A DNA stretch of 45,884 bases from Neiella litorisoli (GTDB taxonomy: Bacteria; Pseudomonadota; Gammaproteobacteria; Enterobacterales; Neiellaceae). A program made the position numbers and the translations under genes. This document shows, piece after piece, positions 33,826 through 42,547 of the stretch. A model generated the notes under the pieces. It saw nothing but the letters and a program-made list of their open reading frames with translations, did not search any database and had not been told where the DNA came from. Every line of letters begins with the position of its first letter. Positions within the stretch are counted from its first letter, which is position 1. Where the stretch lies: positions 1-45,884 of the forward strand of contig NZ_JACXAF010000034.1 of NCBI RefSeq assembly GCF_014773395.1, read 5' to 3'.

Positions 33826-35861
33826 TGAACGTTAAACCGTTAGCACTTTGTATCAGCACCGCGTTGTGTGGTGTGGCCGTTGCCGCAGATGAGCAAAACG
33901 CCGCTGCAGCGCCAGCCGAACAATCGGTCTTTGAAGTGAATGCTGTGGTAGTGAACGCCACTCGTATCGAGACTTCACTGGATGAGGTTACTCGCCCAGT
34001 TGCGGTTGTTAATAAAGAAACCATTGAAACCATTCAGCCGCAATCGGTCGCTCAAGCTGTTGCTTATGAGCCTAACATTACCGTCAGTGGCGGCCCGCGT
34101 GCCAATAACCAAAGTGTCAATATCCGTGGTTTATCGGGTAATAAAGTTTTGCAAACCGTGGATGGCGTCCGTCAGGTATTTGAATCTGGGCATCGGCCAA
34201 CTTACTTTTTTGACCCTGAACTGCTGACCAGCGTCGAGGTGGTTAAAGGCCCTGCGAGTAGCTTGTGGGGATCGGGCGCTGTCGCTGGTGTGGTATCGCA
34301 AAACACCGTGTCTGCCGGCGACCTGTTAGCGCCAGAGCAAACGATTGGCGGTTTTGTTAAAACCGGCTTCAATGACAACAACGATCAGTCCACTACCACC
34401 GCCGCAGTAGCAGGGCGCACCGATAGCGTCGATCTATTATTCAGCGCCTATTACCGTGATTCCAACGATGCCGAATTGGGTAACGGCCAATCATTAGTCG
34501 GTTCGGGCTCTGAGGACAAAGGCATGCTGGCCAAAGCACAATGGCAGCTTGATGATGCCCAATCACTGGAATTCAATTTCCGCGCGGCTAACGTCGAAGG
34601 GGCAGTGCCATCGAATGCATCTGCCGATCCAAACGGCAGCTCGAACTTTATGATCGGGCGCGATCAGGACACCATGAACGCGGCGTTGGATTACCGCATT
34701 AATACCGCCTCGCCACTGCTCAATGCTCAAGTCATGGCGTACTGGAATAGTGTTGAAATGGACGAAGAGCGGCTCAGTGATGGTCGCTCAGACAACACTG
34801 AACTGGATGTTTACGGCCTCAATATCAACAATGTCTCGCAAATTGGCGATGTTACCTTGTTGTACGGGATTGATGGTCATCGTGAGGAATTTAGCGCTGA
34901 TCGCGGCGGTGAAAATAGGCCGATTCCGCCTGATGCCGACACGGATATTTTTGGTGGCTTTGTGCAAGCGAGTTATCCCGTTGCTGATGGTTGGCGAGTG
35001 GAAGCGGGCGTTCGCTACGACTACTTTTCAACCGAGGCGAAAAACCTAGGTGACGATCGCTCTGATAATGATATCAACCCATCGGCAGCCATCATCTGGC
35101 AAGCGCAAGATTGGTTGGAGCTGACGCTGCGTCATGACCGCGCTTTCCGGGCGCCAAGTTCTGAGGAACTTTACTCCACCGGCTACCACTTTTGTATGTT
35201 CCCAGGCTTTTGTAACAGCTTTGAGCCCAACCCAGATCTGAAACCTGAACAAGCCGCCAATACTGAGTTAATGGCCAAGGCCGAGTTCGCTGGGGTGTTT
35301 GGTAATGATGATTCTTTGCACATTCAATCTTCGGTATTCCAGAATAAAGTCGATGATTTCATTCAACAAATTGTGACGGCACCGGCCTTTGGTCCACAAA
35401 TGGATCCGGGTAAAACCTATTGGTACAACGTCAATGAAGCGACCATCAAAGGCTTTGAGATCAGTGCTAATTATGCTTATCAGGCGTTTAAAGCCAGTTT
35501 GGCGTACGGCATTGTCCGCGGCGAAGATGATCACTCTAACGACGATCTGACCAATATCCCGGCCGATACCCTGACCGCCGATCTGAGCTATGGCTTCTTC
35601 GATAGCCAGTTGACCACCGGTGTCCGTATCACCCATGCCAACGATCAAGACAAAACTAAGTACGAAGCTAACACCGATGGCACCACCTACGATGGTTACA
35701 CCGTTGGTGATTTGTACGTCAGTTACAAGCCTGCCGCTTGGCCGGCGGTCAAGGTAGATTTAACCGTCAACAACATTAGCGATCGCCATTATCGTCAAGC
35801 GTGGAGCGAGCTGGACGAAGTTGGCCGAGAAGTGATTTTGTCTGCGAAATACAGTTTCTAA
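33825..35861 (+). CDS. TonB-dependent heme receptor
   Basis: A 678-aa outer-membrane receptor that binds heme or hemoproteins and imports heme using TonB. Signal peptide 1-20 (cut near AVA-AD). A TonB-box-like stretch (FEVNAVVVNATR) is followed by the plug domain (NIRGLSGNKVLQTVDGVRQV) and the 22-strand barrel ending in ILSAKYSF with C-terminal Phe. The heme-receptor hallmarks FRAPSSEELY and NPDL are both present, with a His between them (His455 in TGYHFCMF), as in HemR-type receptors. ATG at 33825 chosen for the signal peptide; the frame is open 19 codons upstream. HugA/HutA-type symbols would fit but are not asserted. Confidence 0.93.
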   Translation: MNVKPLALCISTALCGVAVAADEQNAAAAPAEQSVFEVNAVVVNATRIETSLDEVTRPVAVVNKETIETIQPQSVAQAVAYEPNITVSGGPRANNQSVNIRGLSGNKVLQTVDGVRQVFESGHRPTYFFDPELLTSVEVVKGPASSLWGSGAVAGVVSQNTVSAGDLLAPEQTIGGFVKTGFNDNNDQSTTTAAVAGRTDSVDLLFSAYYRDSNDAELGNGQSLVGSGSEDKGMLAKAQWQLDDAQSLEFNFRAANVEGAVPSNASADPNGSSNFMIGRDQDTMNAALDYRINTASPLLNAQVMAYWNSVEMDEERLSDGRSDNTELDVYGLNINNVSQIGDVTLLYGIDGHREEFSADRGGENRPIPPDADTDIFGGFVQASYPVADGWRVEAGVRYDYFSTEAKNLGDDRSDNDINPSAAIIWQAQDWLELTLRHDRAFRAPSSEELYSTGYHFCMFPGFCNSFEPNPDLKPEQAANTELMAKAEFAGVFGNDDSLHIQSSVFQNKVDDFIQQIVTAPAFGPQMDPGKTYWYNVNEATIKGFEISANYAYQAFKASLAYGIVRGEDDHSNDDLTNIPADTLTADLSYGFFDSQLTTGVRITHANDQDKTKYEANTDGTTYDGYTVGDLYVSYKPAAWPAVKVDLTVNNISDRHYRQAWSELDEVGREVILSAKYSF

Positions 35862-35875
35862 ACCATTATGTAATT

Positions 35876-35898
35876 AGCCCCCGCATGTGGGGGCTTTC
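35876..35898 (+). terminator. Hairpin between the receptor and hutX
   Basis: Stem AGCCCCC/GGGGGCT (35876-35882 with 35889-35895) followed by TTTCTGT. A partial terminator that could reduce expression of hutXZW compared with the receptor. Confidence 0.7.
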
Positions 35899-35911
35899 TG
35901 TCGAGGTAGTT

Positions 35912-36328
35912 ATGACCGAACAAGTCTCCCCACAAGCTGAGCAAGCCACCGTTCTTCCTGGTAGTCAGGCGCAGGCGCTGATGACCGAATTAGCGTCATG
36001 GCGCAACACCACCACTATTGTCATTGTGGCTGGTTGTGTCTTTGAATTTAAGGGAGTTTTTCCTGCCGGCAGTATTGCAGAAGGGTATTACAACTTAGCG
36101 CTTGGCGAGATGGGTTTTAGTGGCCACATTAAGTTGCAGGCGATTGCGTCGATTCGGCTGATTGAGCGTAAGCACCGTGGCACCGACAGCTTTGCGTTTG
36201 TGTTTGAAGACCGCAAGGGCCAACCAATCTTCAAGGTATATCTGGGGCGCGATGATCAACACGTCATTCACCCTGAACAACTCGAACAATTCCAACAAAT
36301 AAAAGCCAATGGCTTACAACCTAATTAA
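35912..36328 (+). CDS. hutX: Heme utilization cytosolic carrier protein HutX
   Basis: A 138-aa HutX/HugX-type protein. Family work describes it as a cytosolic heme carrier that hands heme to HutZ. Recognisable segments are WRNTTTIVIVAGCVFEFKGV, FPAGSIAEGYYNL, GEMGFSGHIKLQAIASIRLI and DSFAFVFEDRKGQPIFKVYL. ATG at 35912 with GAGGTAG; the upstream frame lies in the receptor gene and the terminator, so it is not used. It is followed by hutZ after 15 bases. Confidence 0.9.
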   Translation: MTEQVSPQAEQATVLPGSQAQALMTELASWRNTTTIVIVAGCVFEFKGVFPAGSIAEGYYNLALGEMGFSGHIKLQAIASIRLIERKHRGTDSFAFVFEDRKGQPIFKVYLGRDDQHVIHPEQLEQFQQIKANGLQPN

Positions 36329-36343
36329 TGATCTGGAGAGACC

Positions 36344-36874
36344 ATGACGAGTGAACGAATTGCCGGCCGCGTCGGCCCGGAAATTAAACAATTACTGGAC
36401 AGCCGCAAGAGCTTGTTTTTGTCGTCAATTACCAAAGATGGCGCCCCTTACGCATCTTATGCGCCATTTGCCATGGGTGACGAATGTTTCTACGTGCTGC
36501 TCAGTGAAATTGCCGTTCATGCGGTGAATTTGCAAGTGAATCCAGTGGCATCTGTGTTGGTGATTGAAGATGAAGACAGCGCCAACGAGTTGTTTGCTCG
36601 GTTGCGGGTTAACTATCAGGTGGAGGCCCATGTGTTGCCGGTTGATAGCGACGAGTGGCAGTTCGGACTCGATCAACTCACAGGCCGCCATGGCGAGTTA
36701 GTGAGAAATCTTAGCCAGTTAGGCGATTTTAAAATGTTCCGTTTGGAGCCAATTAGTGGCCGCTTTGTGAAAGGCTTTGGGCGCGCGTTCTCGTTTTCAG
36801 GTAAAGGACTGTTAGGGGAGCAAATTGAACACATGCGCGATGGCCACAAAAAGCGCGAGCAAGCCGAGGCGTAA
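36344..36874 (+). CDS. hutZ: Heme-degrading protein HutZ
   Basis: A 176-aa split-barrel protein that binds heme and opens it oxidatively to biliverdin-type products, releasing iron. RKSLFLSSITKDGAPYASYA is the FMN-binding-like barrel start; FKMFRLEPISGRFVKGFGRA and HMRDGHKKR near the C-terminus match V. cholerae HutZ, whose heme-ligand His170 corresponds to His168 here. GGAGAG before the ATG. The heme pathway is completed by hutW downstream for low-oxygen conditions. Confidence 0.93.
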   Translation: MTSERIAGRVGPEIKQLLDSRKSLFLSSITKDGAPYASYAPFAMGDECFYVLLSEIAVHAVNLQVNPVASVLVIEDEDSANELFARLRVNYQVEAHVLPVDSDEWQFGLDQLTGRHGELVRNLSQLGDFKMFRLEPISGRFVKGFGRAFSFSGKGLLGEQIEHMRDGHKKREQAEA

Positions 36875-36894
36875 TCGCGCCAATTACCCATGTT

Positions 36895-36917
36895 AGCCGG
36901 CCTGTTGTGCCGGCTTT
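36895..36917 (+). terminator. Hairpin between hutZ and hutW
   Basis: Stem AGCCGGC/GCCGGCT (36895-36901 with 36909-36915), 7-base loop, followed by TTATCG. It is a weak terminator at best and may set relative expression of hutZ and hutW. Confidence 0.6.
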
Positions 36918-36952
36918 ATCGTTAGTGATGCCAAGCAATTTCGGAGTATGTG

Positions 36953-38338
36953 ATGTCGACACCTTTTGATCCTTGTTCTCTAACCTTGACTGAAGCAATG
37001 ACAGGGCGACCATCACCATCGCCGCTGCAATATGCGTTCGCGGCCAAAACTGGTGCTCACGCTGGTCGTGGCGGAACCCCGCCGATGACAGCAGGCGCGG
37101 CTCGGCAGCAATTATCGTCGTTACTTGCACAGTCGTCTGCCAGCAGCCAAGGTAGAGCCTTGTACGTGCATATTCCGTTTTGCCGGGTGCGTTGTAGTTT
37201 TTGTAATTTCTTCAAATACGCCGCCTCTGCTGAACTCATGGCGAACTACTTCGATTTGTTATTGCTCGATTTAGAACGCAAAGCGGTGCAGCCTTGGTCA
37301 CAAGCACAGCCATTTGATGCGGTTTATATCGGCGGCGGTACGCCGACCGACTTAACTGCGGCGCAAATTTTCACCTTGGGTCAGCGAATTCAGCAATGTC
37401 TACCATTGGCTGATGATTGCGAAATAACGCTGGAAGGTCGCCTCAACAAGTTTGACGATGACAAATTTGCCAGTGCTTTGAAAGCTGGCTTCAATCGCTT
37501 TTCATTTGGTGTGCAAAGCTTTGATACGCAAGTGCGCCGAGCGGCCAAACGACTCGATGACCGCGAACCACTGCTGGCTCAGCTCAAACGTTTGACTGCC
37601 AGCAATGCCGCCACCATAGCCATTGATTTGATGTATGGGCTGCCGCATCAGACGGCCGATAGTTGGCAGCAAGACCTAGAAGACACGCTGAGCGCAGGCG
37701 TTGATGGGGTTGATTTATATCAGCTGATTCAGTTCAAAGGTTCAGGTATCGAGCGCGATGTTGAAAAAGGTCGCATTACACAGCCGATGGATTCGCCGCA
37801 ACGCGCCTTGTTGTATCAGCAGGGCAGTCGTTATTTTGCTCAGCATGGCTTGAAACAATTGAGTTATTGCCATTGGGCAACGAGTAACAAAGAGCGTAGC
37901 CGCTACAATTCATTGGCAAAATCAGGCGCGGAGATCTTGGCTGTCGGCGCAGGTGCCGGCGGTAGTTTAGCTGGTTTTGGTTACATGCAGCCGCGCGATA
38001 TCGAGCCGTGGCAACAAGCCATTGAGAACAATCAATGGCCGGTCGCCATGATGATGGTCAAGCCTGCTAATTACCTCCAAGATGCAGCGTTGGTTGGCGC
38101 TTGTGATACTGGTCTATTGACGCCAGCGCAAATCGGCGCGGCTCGTTTTCGGGCAGCACAGCCGCTCTTTGCCAAATGGCAACAGCATGGATTAGCTAAA
38201 TTGAACATCCAAGCGGGACAAGACTGTGTTGAATTGACCACAGCCGGTAAATTCTGGTCGGTGAACATGGCCAATGGTATGTTGCAATACCTGAATCAAA
38301 ATCCACAAGCAGTCGAGGCGTGCGAAACAGCAGCATGA
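36953..38338 (+). CDS. hutW: Anaerobic heme-degrading radical SAM protein HutW/ChuW
   Basis: A 461-aa HemN-like radical SAM enzyme. ChuW-type proteins open heme without oxygen, using SAM and methylating a ring carbon, to give a linear tetrapyrrole and free iron. The 4Fe-4S motif is C77-x3-C81-x2-C84 in HIPFCRVRCSFCNF; YIGGGTPTDL follows, then NRFSFGVQSFDTQVRR. The N-terminal segment (TEAMTGRPSPSPLQYAFAAK) is typical of HutW. ATG at 36953, six bases after GGAG, is preferred over the overlapping GTG at 36950. The stop overlaps the start of the downstream ABC exporter. Confidence 0.93.
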   Translation: MSTPFDPCSLTLTEAMTGRPSPSPLQYAFAAKTGAHAGRGGTPPMTAGAARQQLSSLLAQSSASSQGRALYVHIPFCRVRCSFCNFFKYAASAELMANYFDLLLLDLERKAVQPWSQAQPFDAVYIGGGTPTDLTAAQIFTLGQRIQQCLPLADDCEITLEGRLNKFDDDKFASALKAGFNRFSFGVQSFDTQVRRAAKRLDDREPLLAQLKRLTASNAATIAIDLMYGLPHQTADSWQQDLEDTLSAGVDGVDLYQLIQFKGSGIERDVEKGRITQPMDSPQRALLYQQGSRYFAQHGLKQLSYCHWATSNKERSRYNSLAKSGAEILAVGAGAGGSLAGFGYMQPRDIEPWQQAIENNQWPVAMMMVKPANYLQDAALVGACDTGLLTPAQIGAARFRAAQPLFAKWQQHGLAKLNIQAGQDCVELTTAGKFWSVNMANGMLQYLNQNPQAVEACETAA

Positions 38339-40119
38339 CAACGAATCACATTAGCTGGGCCAGTTTATGGCAACAAATTAAGTGCCATAAAGCCACTTTG
38401 GTAAAGGCTCATGTTATTGCTATTTTGGCGACGCTGATCAGCGTGCCCATTCCACTCATGATGCCTTTGATGGTTGACGAGGTATTGCTCAATCAACCCG
38501 GTATCGCGGTTGATTGGATGAACCGTATGTTGCCGCAAAGCTGGCATTCCAATGGCGGTTACATCGCGGCGATCCTGCTTGCTGTTGTGCTGTTGCGGTT
38601 ACTGTCATTGGCATTGACCGTGTTGCAATCACGCCAATTTACCATCATCGGCAAACAAATCTGTTTATCGGTTCGCCAGCGTTTGTTGGCTCATCTACCC
38701 AAAGTGCAACTGCAGCAATACGAAACTCAAGGCTCCGGCGGTATTAGTGCGCGTTGCATTACTGATGTGGATACCCTCGATCAGTTTATTAGCAGCTCGG
38801 TGTCGAAGTTTCTTGTGGCGGCGTTGTCGCTGGTTGGCGTGGCCGCCATTTTACTGGCGATTAGTTGGCAGCTCGGGCTGTTCATTTTATTGCTCAATCC
38901 GGTGGTGATTTATTTTTCACAGCTGTTTGGTAAACGGGTTAAGCAACTAAAAGTGAGAGAAAACGCAGCCACCGAGGCATTTCAAAGTTCGTTGATCGAA
39001 ACCCTCGATGCTATTCACCAATTACGTGCCATTCGGCGCGATGGTCATTACTTTGCAAAAGTCGGGCAGGCGGCCATTGAACTCAAAGATAGGGCGATTG
39101 CTTCGCAATGGAAAACCGAAGCCATGGGCCGGTTTAGCTTCACCGTGTTTCTAGTTGGTTTTGAGGTGTTTCGTGCCGTTGCCATGATGATGGTGCTGCT
39201 TTCCGATTTAACCATTGGTCAGATGTTCGCAGTGTTCGGTTACTTGTGGTTCATGATGGGGCCGGTACAAGAGCTGCTGAATATGCAGTACGCCTGGTTT
39301 GGCGCAAAAGCGGCTATGGGCCGGTTAAATGCGGTGCTCGATTTACCATCTGAAGTTGCTGAAAAGGGCCAGATCGACCCGTTCGACCGAGCGCCGACGG
39401 TTGCTTTAAGCTTCGAACAAATCGATTTTGCCTATGGCGATAAGCCGCCAGTTCTGAAGCAGGTCAACTTGGCTATACCGGCTGGCAAAACCGCGGCGTT
39501 GGTGTCGATGAGCGGCGGTGGTAAATCAACCTTAGTTCAACTGCTGTTGGGGTTATATCAACCGCAAAGCGGCACGGTCCGTTATGACGGCCATGCAATC
39601 GAGCATGTTGGGGTCGAAGCGGTACGTGCCAATATTGCCACGGTGTTGCAGCAGCCGGCATTGTTTAATACCAGCTTGCGTGAAAACCTGACGATGGGTG
39701 CCGATCATAGCGATGATGCCATTTGGCAAGCATTGGCAATTGCCGAGTTGGATGATTTTGTGCGCGAGCAAGATCAGCAACTTGAGACCATGGTCGGGCG
39801 CAATGGCGTGGCTTTGTCAGGTGGCCAACGACAACGTTTGGCGATCGCCAGAATGGTATTAAGCGATCCCAAAGTGGTGGTGCTGGATGAGGCCACTTCG
39901 GCTTTGGATGTCGCGACCGAAGCCAAGGTGTTGGCGAACTTGCAGCGTTTTTTGCAAGGCAAAACGACGCTGATCATTGCCCACCGGCTCAGTGCTATTG
40001 AGCAAGCTGATGAGATTTTTGTCCTCGATGATGGAACGATCAGCCAACGCGGCTCTCATCAGCAGCTTCTTTCCGAGGCTGGACTGTATCAAACACTCTA
40101 CGGGTCGCAGGTGGTCTAG
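38335..40119 (+). CDS. ABC exporter (fused membrane and ATPase domains) in the heme operon
   Basis: A 594-aa type IV (MsbA-like) ABC transporter: six membrane helices in about 1-325, nucleotide-binding domain about 350-594. ATPase features: Walker A VSMSGGGKST, signature LSGGQRQRLAIAR, Walker B KVVVLDEATSALD, H-loop IIAHRLS. The first Gly of Walker A is replaced by Ser391, the catalytic Lys397 is intact. The ATG overlaps the hutW stop (ATGA), so it is translated with hutW, and its substrate may be heme, porphyrin or the linear tetrapyrrole made by HutW or HutZ. The upstream GTG at 38320 lies inside hutW. Substrate is an inference from position. Confidence 0.88.
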   Translation: MTTNHISWASLWQQIKCHKATLVKAHVIAILATLISVPIPLMMPLMVDEVLLNQPGIAVDWMNRMLPQSWHSNGGYIAAILLAVVLLRLLSLALTVLQSRQFTIIGKQICLSVRQRLLAHLPKVQLQQYETQGSGGISARCITDVDTLDQFISSSVSKFLVAALSLVGVAAILLAISWQLGLFILLLNPVVIYFSQLFGKRVKQLKVRENAATEAFQSSLIETLDAIHQLRAIRRDGHYFAKVGQAAIELKDRAIASQWKTEAMGRFSFTVFLVGFEVFRAVAMMMVLLSDLTIGQMFAVFGYLWFMMGPVQELLNMQYAWFGAKAAMGRLNAVLDLPSEVAEKGQIDPFDRAPTVALSFEQIDFAYGDKPPVLKQVNLAIPAGKTAALVSMSGGGKSTLVQLLLGLYQPQSGTVRYDGHAIEHVGVEAVRANIATVLQQPALFNTSLRENLTMGADHSDDAIWQALAIAELDDFVREQDQQLETMVGRNGVALSGGQRQRLAIARMVLSDPKVVVLDEATSALDVATEAKVLANLQRFLQGKTTLIIAHRLSAIEQADEIFVLDDGTISQRGSHQQLLSEAGLYQTLYGSQVV

Positions 40120-40124
40120 TTTTA

Positions 40125-40296
40125 CGCCTTGTTGACGAAATGCTTATTCCGGTGCGTATAGCGCAGGCAACAATTACCATTATATCGGTGACGCTCAAGT
40201 CCATCCTTGGAACGCTCTACACCCGGCATCCATGCCGGCTGAAGCACCTCATAGCAGTATTTGCTGCCTGCTTGACTGTCACAAATCTATGTTGGC
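40125..40296. repeat. 172-bp direct repeat, copy 1
   Basis: Starts CGCCTTGTTGACGAAATGCT, six bases after the ABC exporter stop, and ends at GTTGGC. It is repeated at 40411-40582, 286 bp downstream, with about 93% identity by eye. Its centre (40186-40272) is the REP-like module CCGGCATCCATGCCGG seen also at 28803-28890. Confidence 0.87.
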
Positions 40297-40410
40297 GCGG
40301 GAAAGCGATGAGTTATTTATTGCCGTCGAATAGCTCCCGTAGCAGCGACACTTCGCTAAAGCCTTGCTCTCTTAGTCGCTGGCCAAGTTCTGGGATTAGT
40401 GATTTCACTT
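40297..40410. repeat. Spacer with fragments of other repeat blocks
   Basis: Between the two 172-bp copies. Contains GATGAGTTATTTATTGCCGT and GTAGCAGCGACACTTCGCTA, related to blocks in the 467-bp units and near 29079 (GATGAGTTGTTCATTAGCCA; GCAGCGACGCTTCACTATAG). No open frame. Confidence 0.5.
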
Positions 40411-40582
40411 CGCCTTGTTGGCGAAATATTTATTCTGGTACGTATCGCGCAGGCAACAATTACCACTATATCGGTGACGCTCAAGTCCATCCTTGGAACG
40501 CTCTACACCCGGCATCCATGCCGGCTGAAGCACCTCATAGCGGTATTTGCTGCCTGGTTGACTGTCACAAATATAAGTTGGC
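40411..40582. repeat. 172-bp direct repeat, copy 2
   Basis: Second copy of the repeat at 40125-40296 with the same central module at 40472-40558. The downstream stretch 40583-40731 has a small imperfect hairpin CCGCTC/GAGCGG (about 40588-40609) and the promoter region of maoP; nothing else is seen. Confidence 0.87.
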
Positions 40583-40731
40583 ACTGCCCGCTCTTTCGCT
40601 TGCGAGCGGATAACAAAAAGTCATTATTGTCACGATAAATAAATTTCGTTTTGCAGAAGCAGCAACGCGCTCTATCGTGCGTTCAAACTATCACGAGATG
40701 TTTTACGCAATCTGGTAACAGGGTGAACGCA

Positions 40732-41085
40732 ATGAGTATTCGACATGGCCACAAGGCTTACTACGACTTTGTAAAGTTCCCACGAGGATTCAATAAAACG
40801 GGTGATTTCACCCTAAAAGAAGCCGATTTGTTGACTCATTTTGGCCATACGTTGGTCGCACTTGAGCAACGGCAGCTGCAGCCGCTGAACTCCGAAGAGC
40901 TGCATTTTGTTGATGTTGTATCGGGCTTAACCGAGCCGCAAACCTTGCTTGAAAAAGCCTGGCTCAAATACATCAAGCTGAGCCGTTGCCACCGTGCATT
41001 TCATGGTTTATGTGGCAGCAAGCGTTCGCTATCTGAACCAGTGGTGGAAAGCGATAGCGATAACGATGATTATTTTGGCGATTAG
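40732..41085 (+). CDS. maoP: Macrodomain Ori protein MaoP (YifE, DUF413)
   Basis: A 117-aa DUF413 protein. E. coli MaoP (YifE) shapes the chromosome Ori macrodomain with the maoS site. Family text: YDFVKFPRGFNKTGDFTLKE, EADLLTHFGHTLVALEQRQL, PLNSEELHFVDV, AWLKYIKLSR and FHGLCGSKR. The acidic tail ends DSDNDDYFGD. ATG at 40732 with a GGGTGAAC site. The final codons and TAG stop lie in a 7-bp microsatellite. A PF05618-type gene follows about 48 bases downstream. Confidence 0.9.
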   Translation: MSIRHGHKAYYDFVKFPRGFNKTGDFTLKEADLLTHFGHTLVALEQRQLQPLNSEELHFVDVVSGLTEPQTLLEKAWLKYIKLSRCHRAFHGLCGSKRSLSEPVVESDSDNDDYFGD

Positions 41086-41119
41086 CGATTAGCGATTAGC
41101 GATTAGCGATTAGCAATTA
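41078..41119 (+). repeat. 7-bp microsatellite GCGATTA over the maoP stop codon
   Basis: Five perfect GCGATTA units (41078-41112) plus one GCAATTA. The maoP stop TAG (41083-41085) is formed by the first unit junction. Because the first in-frame TAG is fixed, gain or loss of units changes only the spacing to the next gene, not MaoP. Confidence 0.93.
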
Positions 41120-41133
41120 AAGGGCGTTGGTAA

Positions 41134-41574
41134 ATGACAATGAGTCGATTATTAATCGGCAATTTAGAGCTTTGCAGCTTACCTGATTTAGGCATAAGCG
41201 ATTTGGAAGTACGCATCGATACAGGAGCGAAAACATCATCGCTACATGTCGACAATTTGGTTCGGCTGCAAAAGCACGGTCGCCCTTATGTTCAGTTTGA
41301 TCTTCATCCAGATGTTTACGACCTGGCTCATACTGTTAGTTGTGAAGCGCCGCTGCATGACTCTCGGCGGATCAAATCCTCGAATGGTGAAGCTGAACAA
41401 CGCTGTGTCATCAAAACGATGTTTGTGATCGGCAATGAGCAATGGCCAATTGAAATCACCCTGACTAATCGGCAAGACATGAGTTACTTAATGTTGCTGG
41501 GACGAGAAGCGATGGCCGATCGTGTTTATGTTGACCCGTCATCAACGTTTTTGATTGATAGCGAAAGCAACTAA
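41134..41574 (+). CDS. PF05618-type retropepsin-like (ATP-dependent zinc protease family) protein
   Basis: A 146-aa protein with the aspartyl-protease-like fold of the PF05618 family (annotated 'ATP-dependent zinc protease'; also linked to RimK-type glutamate ligase loci as RimB). Catalytic-type motif RIDTGAKTSSLHVD at about residues 28-41 and MLLGREAMADRVYVDPS at the C-terminus are typical. The ligase partner RimK is not adjacent. AAAGGGCG lies about eight bases before the ATG. It shares a strand with maoP, separated by the microsatellite. Confidence 0.85.
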   Translation: MTMSRLLIGNLELCSLPDLGISDLEVRIDTGAKTSSLHVDNLVRLQKHGRPYVQFDLHPDVYDLAHTVSCEAPLHDSRRIKSSNGEAEQRCVIKTMFVIGNEQWPIEITLTNRQDMSYLMLLGREAMADRVYVDPSSTFLIDSESN

Positions 41575-41594
41575 AAGTAGGTCGTAGCCCGCTT

Positions 41595-42476
41595 TCATGG
41601 TTTCGCTTCGCTACTAAATGGCGCGGGCGGGTTAAATAAAAAATCGGGTAATTGCATTTTGTAGCCGGGTGGCAGCAACTTTAACTGTTCGGCATCTTCA
41701 ATGTAGAACTGACGCCGCTCTAGCAGATTGGCCTGAGCTAACATGGCCTGAATAATTTCGGAGTGATAAAGCTTGGCTTGATAGCTGCCATCCGCTAATG
41801 CCAACGCCATGCCTCGCTCAACTAACGCCTTTAATTCTGGTTGATCGGCGGCGACATAGAAATAAAGCACCAACGGGTAAACCAGCAGAATGTTCTTTTC
41901 TACTGTCAGCCCCATATCTTGCCGAATCGCCAGATCCGGCCAAGGCTCATGCGCGCCCAACGGCATGTAATCGAAGCGCTTGGACGCCAACATTTTCCAC
42001 AGCGCCTCGTTTTTGGTTGCCGTCATTACTGAGAACCCAGCACGCTTTAAGATTTGCGTATCGCCCCAGAATGCCCCTTGGCCAACTTTCAGCTCTTTTA
42101 ACGGATCGAGCGAATAGATCGAGTCGAACCGCTCTTGCTCACCTTGTCTAATGACGAAAATTCGAAAACCCGTTAGTCCCATAAATATCGGCTGCTTAAT
42201 GGGTACCACATATTCATCGGCACTGAAGCCAGCACTGGCCCAATGAATGCTGAGCACACCTTTTTTGACTAATGCAGCTTTGCGGCCATCGGTAACGAAA
42301 ATAGGCAGCGGTTGGTAGCAAATATTGGCTTCGGTCTTACTCAGAGCAAGTTTCAGCAGGGATAGAACAAGTTCGCTTTTGCGGGTTTCTAGCTTTGGAT
42401 GAGTGAGGGTGAGATCACAGGCCAAACACAGGTTCGGTATGGCAACCAACAACACCATCAACTGCTTCCAGCCCAT
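41595..42476 (-). CDS. Periplasmic binding-protein-like protein, paralogue 2
   Basis: A 293-aa exported protein with an N-terminal signal peptide (cut near LCLA) and a solute-binding (SBP family 3-like) fold. Family-type text: LKVGQGAFWGDTQILKRAGF, FDYMPLGAHEPW, ILLVYPLVLYFYVAA and DGSYQAKLYHSEII. It is clearly paralogous to the next gene upstream (roughly 55-60% identical by eye). No ABC permease or histidine kinase lies nearby. ATG at 42476 is preferred over the TTG just before it. Such stand-alone proteins in marine bacteria have unknown ligands. Confidence 0.75.
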   Translation of the reverse strand: MGWKQLMVLLVAIPNLCLACDLTLTHPKLETRKSELVLSLLKLALSKTEANICYQPLPIFVTDGRKAALVKKGVLSIHWASAGFSADEYVVPIKQPIFMGLTGFRIFVIRQGEQERFDSIYSLDPLKELKVGQGAFWGDTQILKRAGFSVMTATKNEALWKMLASKRFDYMPLGAHEPWPDLAIRQDMGLTVEKNILLVYPLVLYFYVAADQPELKALVERGMALALADGSYQAKLYHSEIIQAMLAQANLLERRQFYIEDAEQLKLLPPGYKMQLPDFLFNPPAPFSSEAKP

Positions 42477-42547
42477 CAATCACGATCCTGTCGGCTAACC
42501 TGTCGTCAGTATAGCCAATGGCGCTATTTTCTCTCGACCAATTACTG

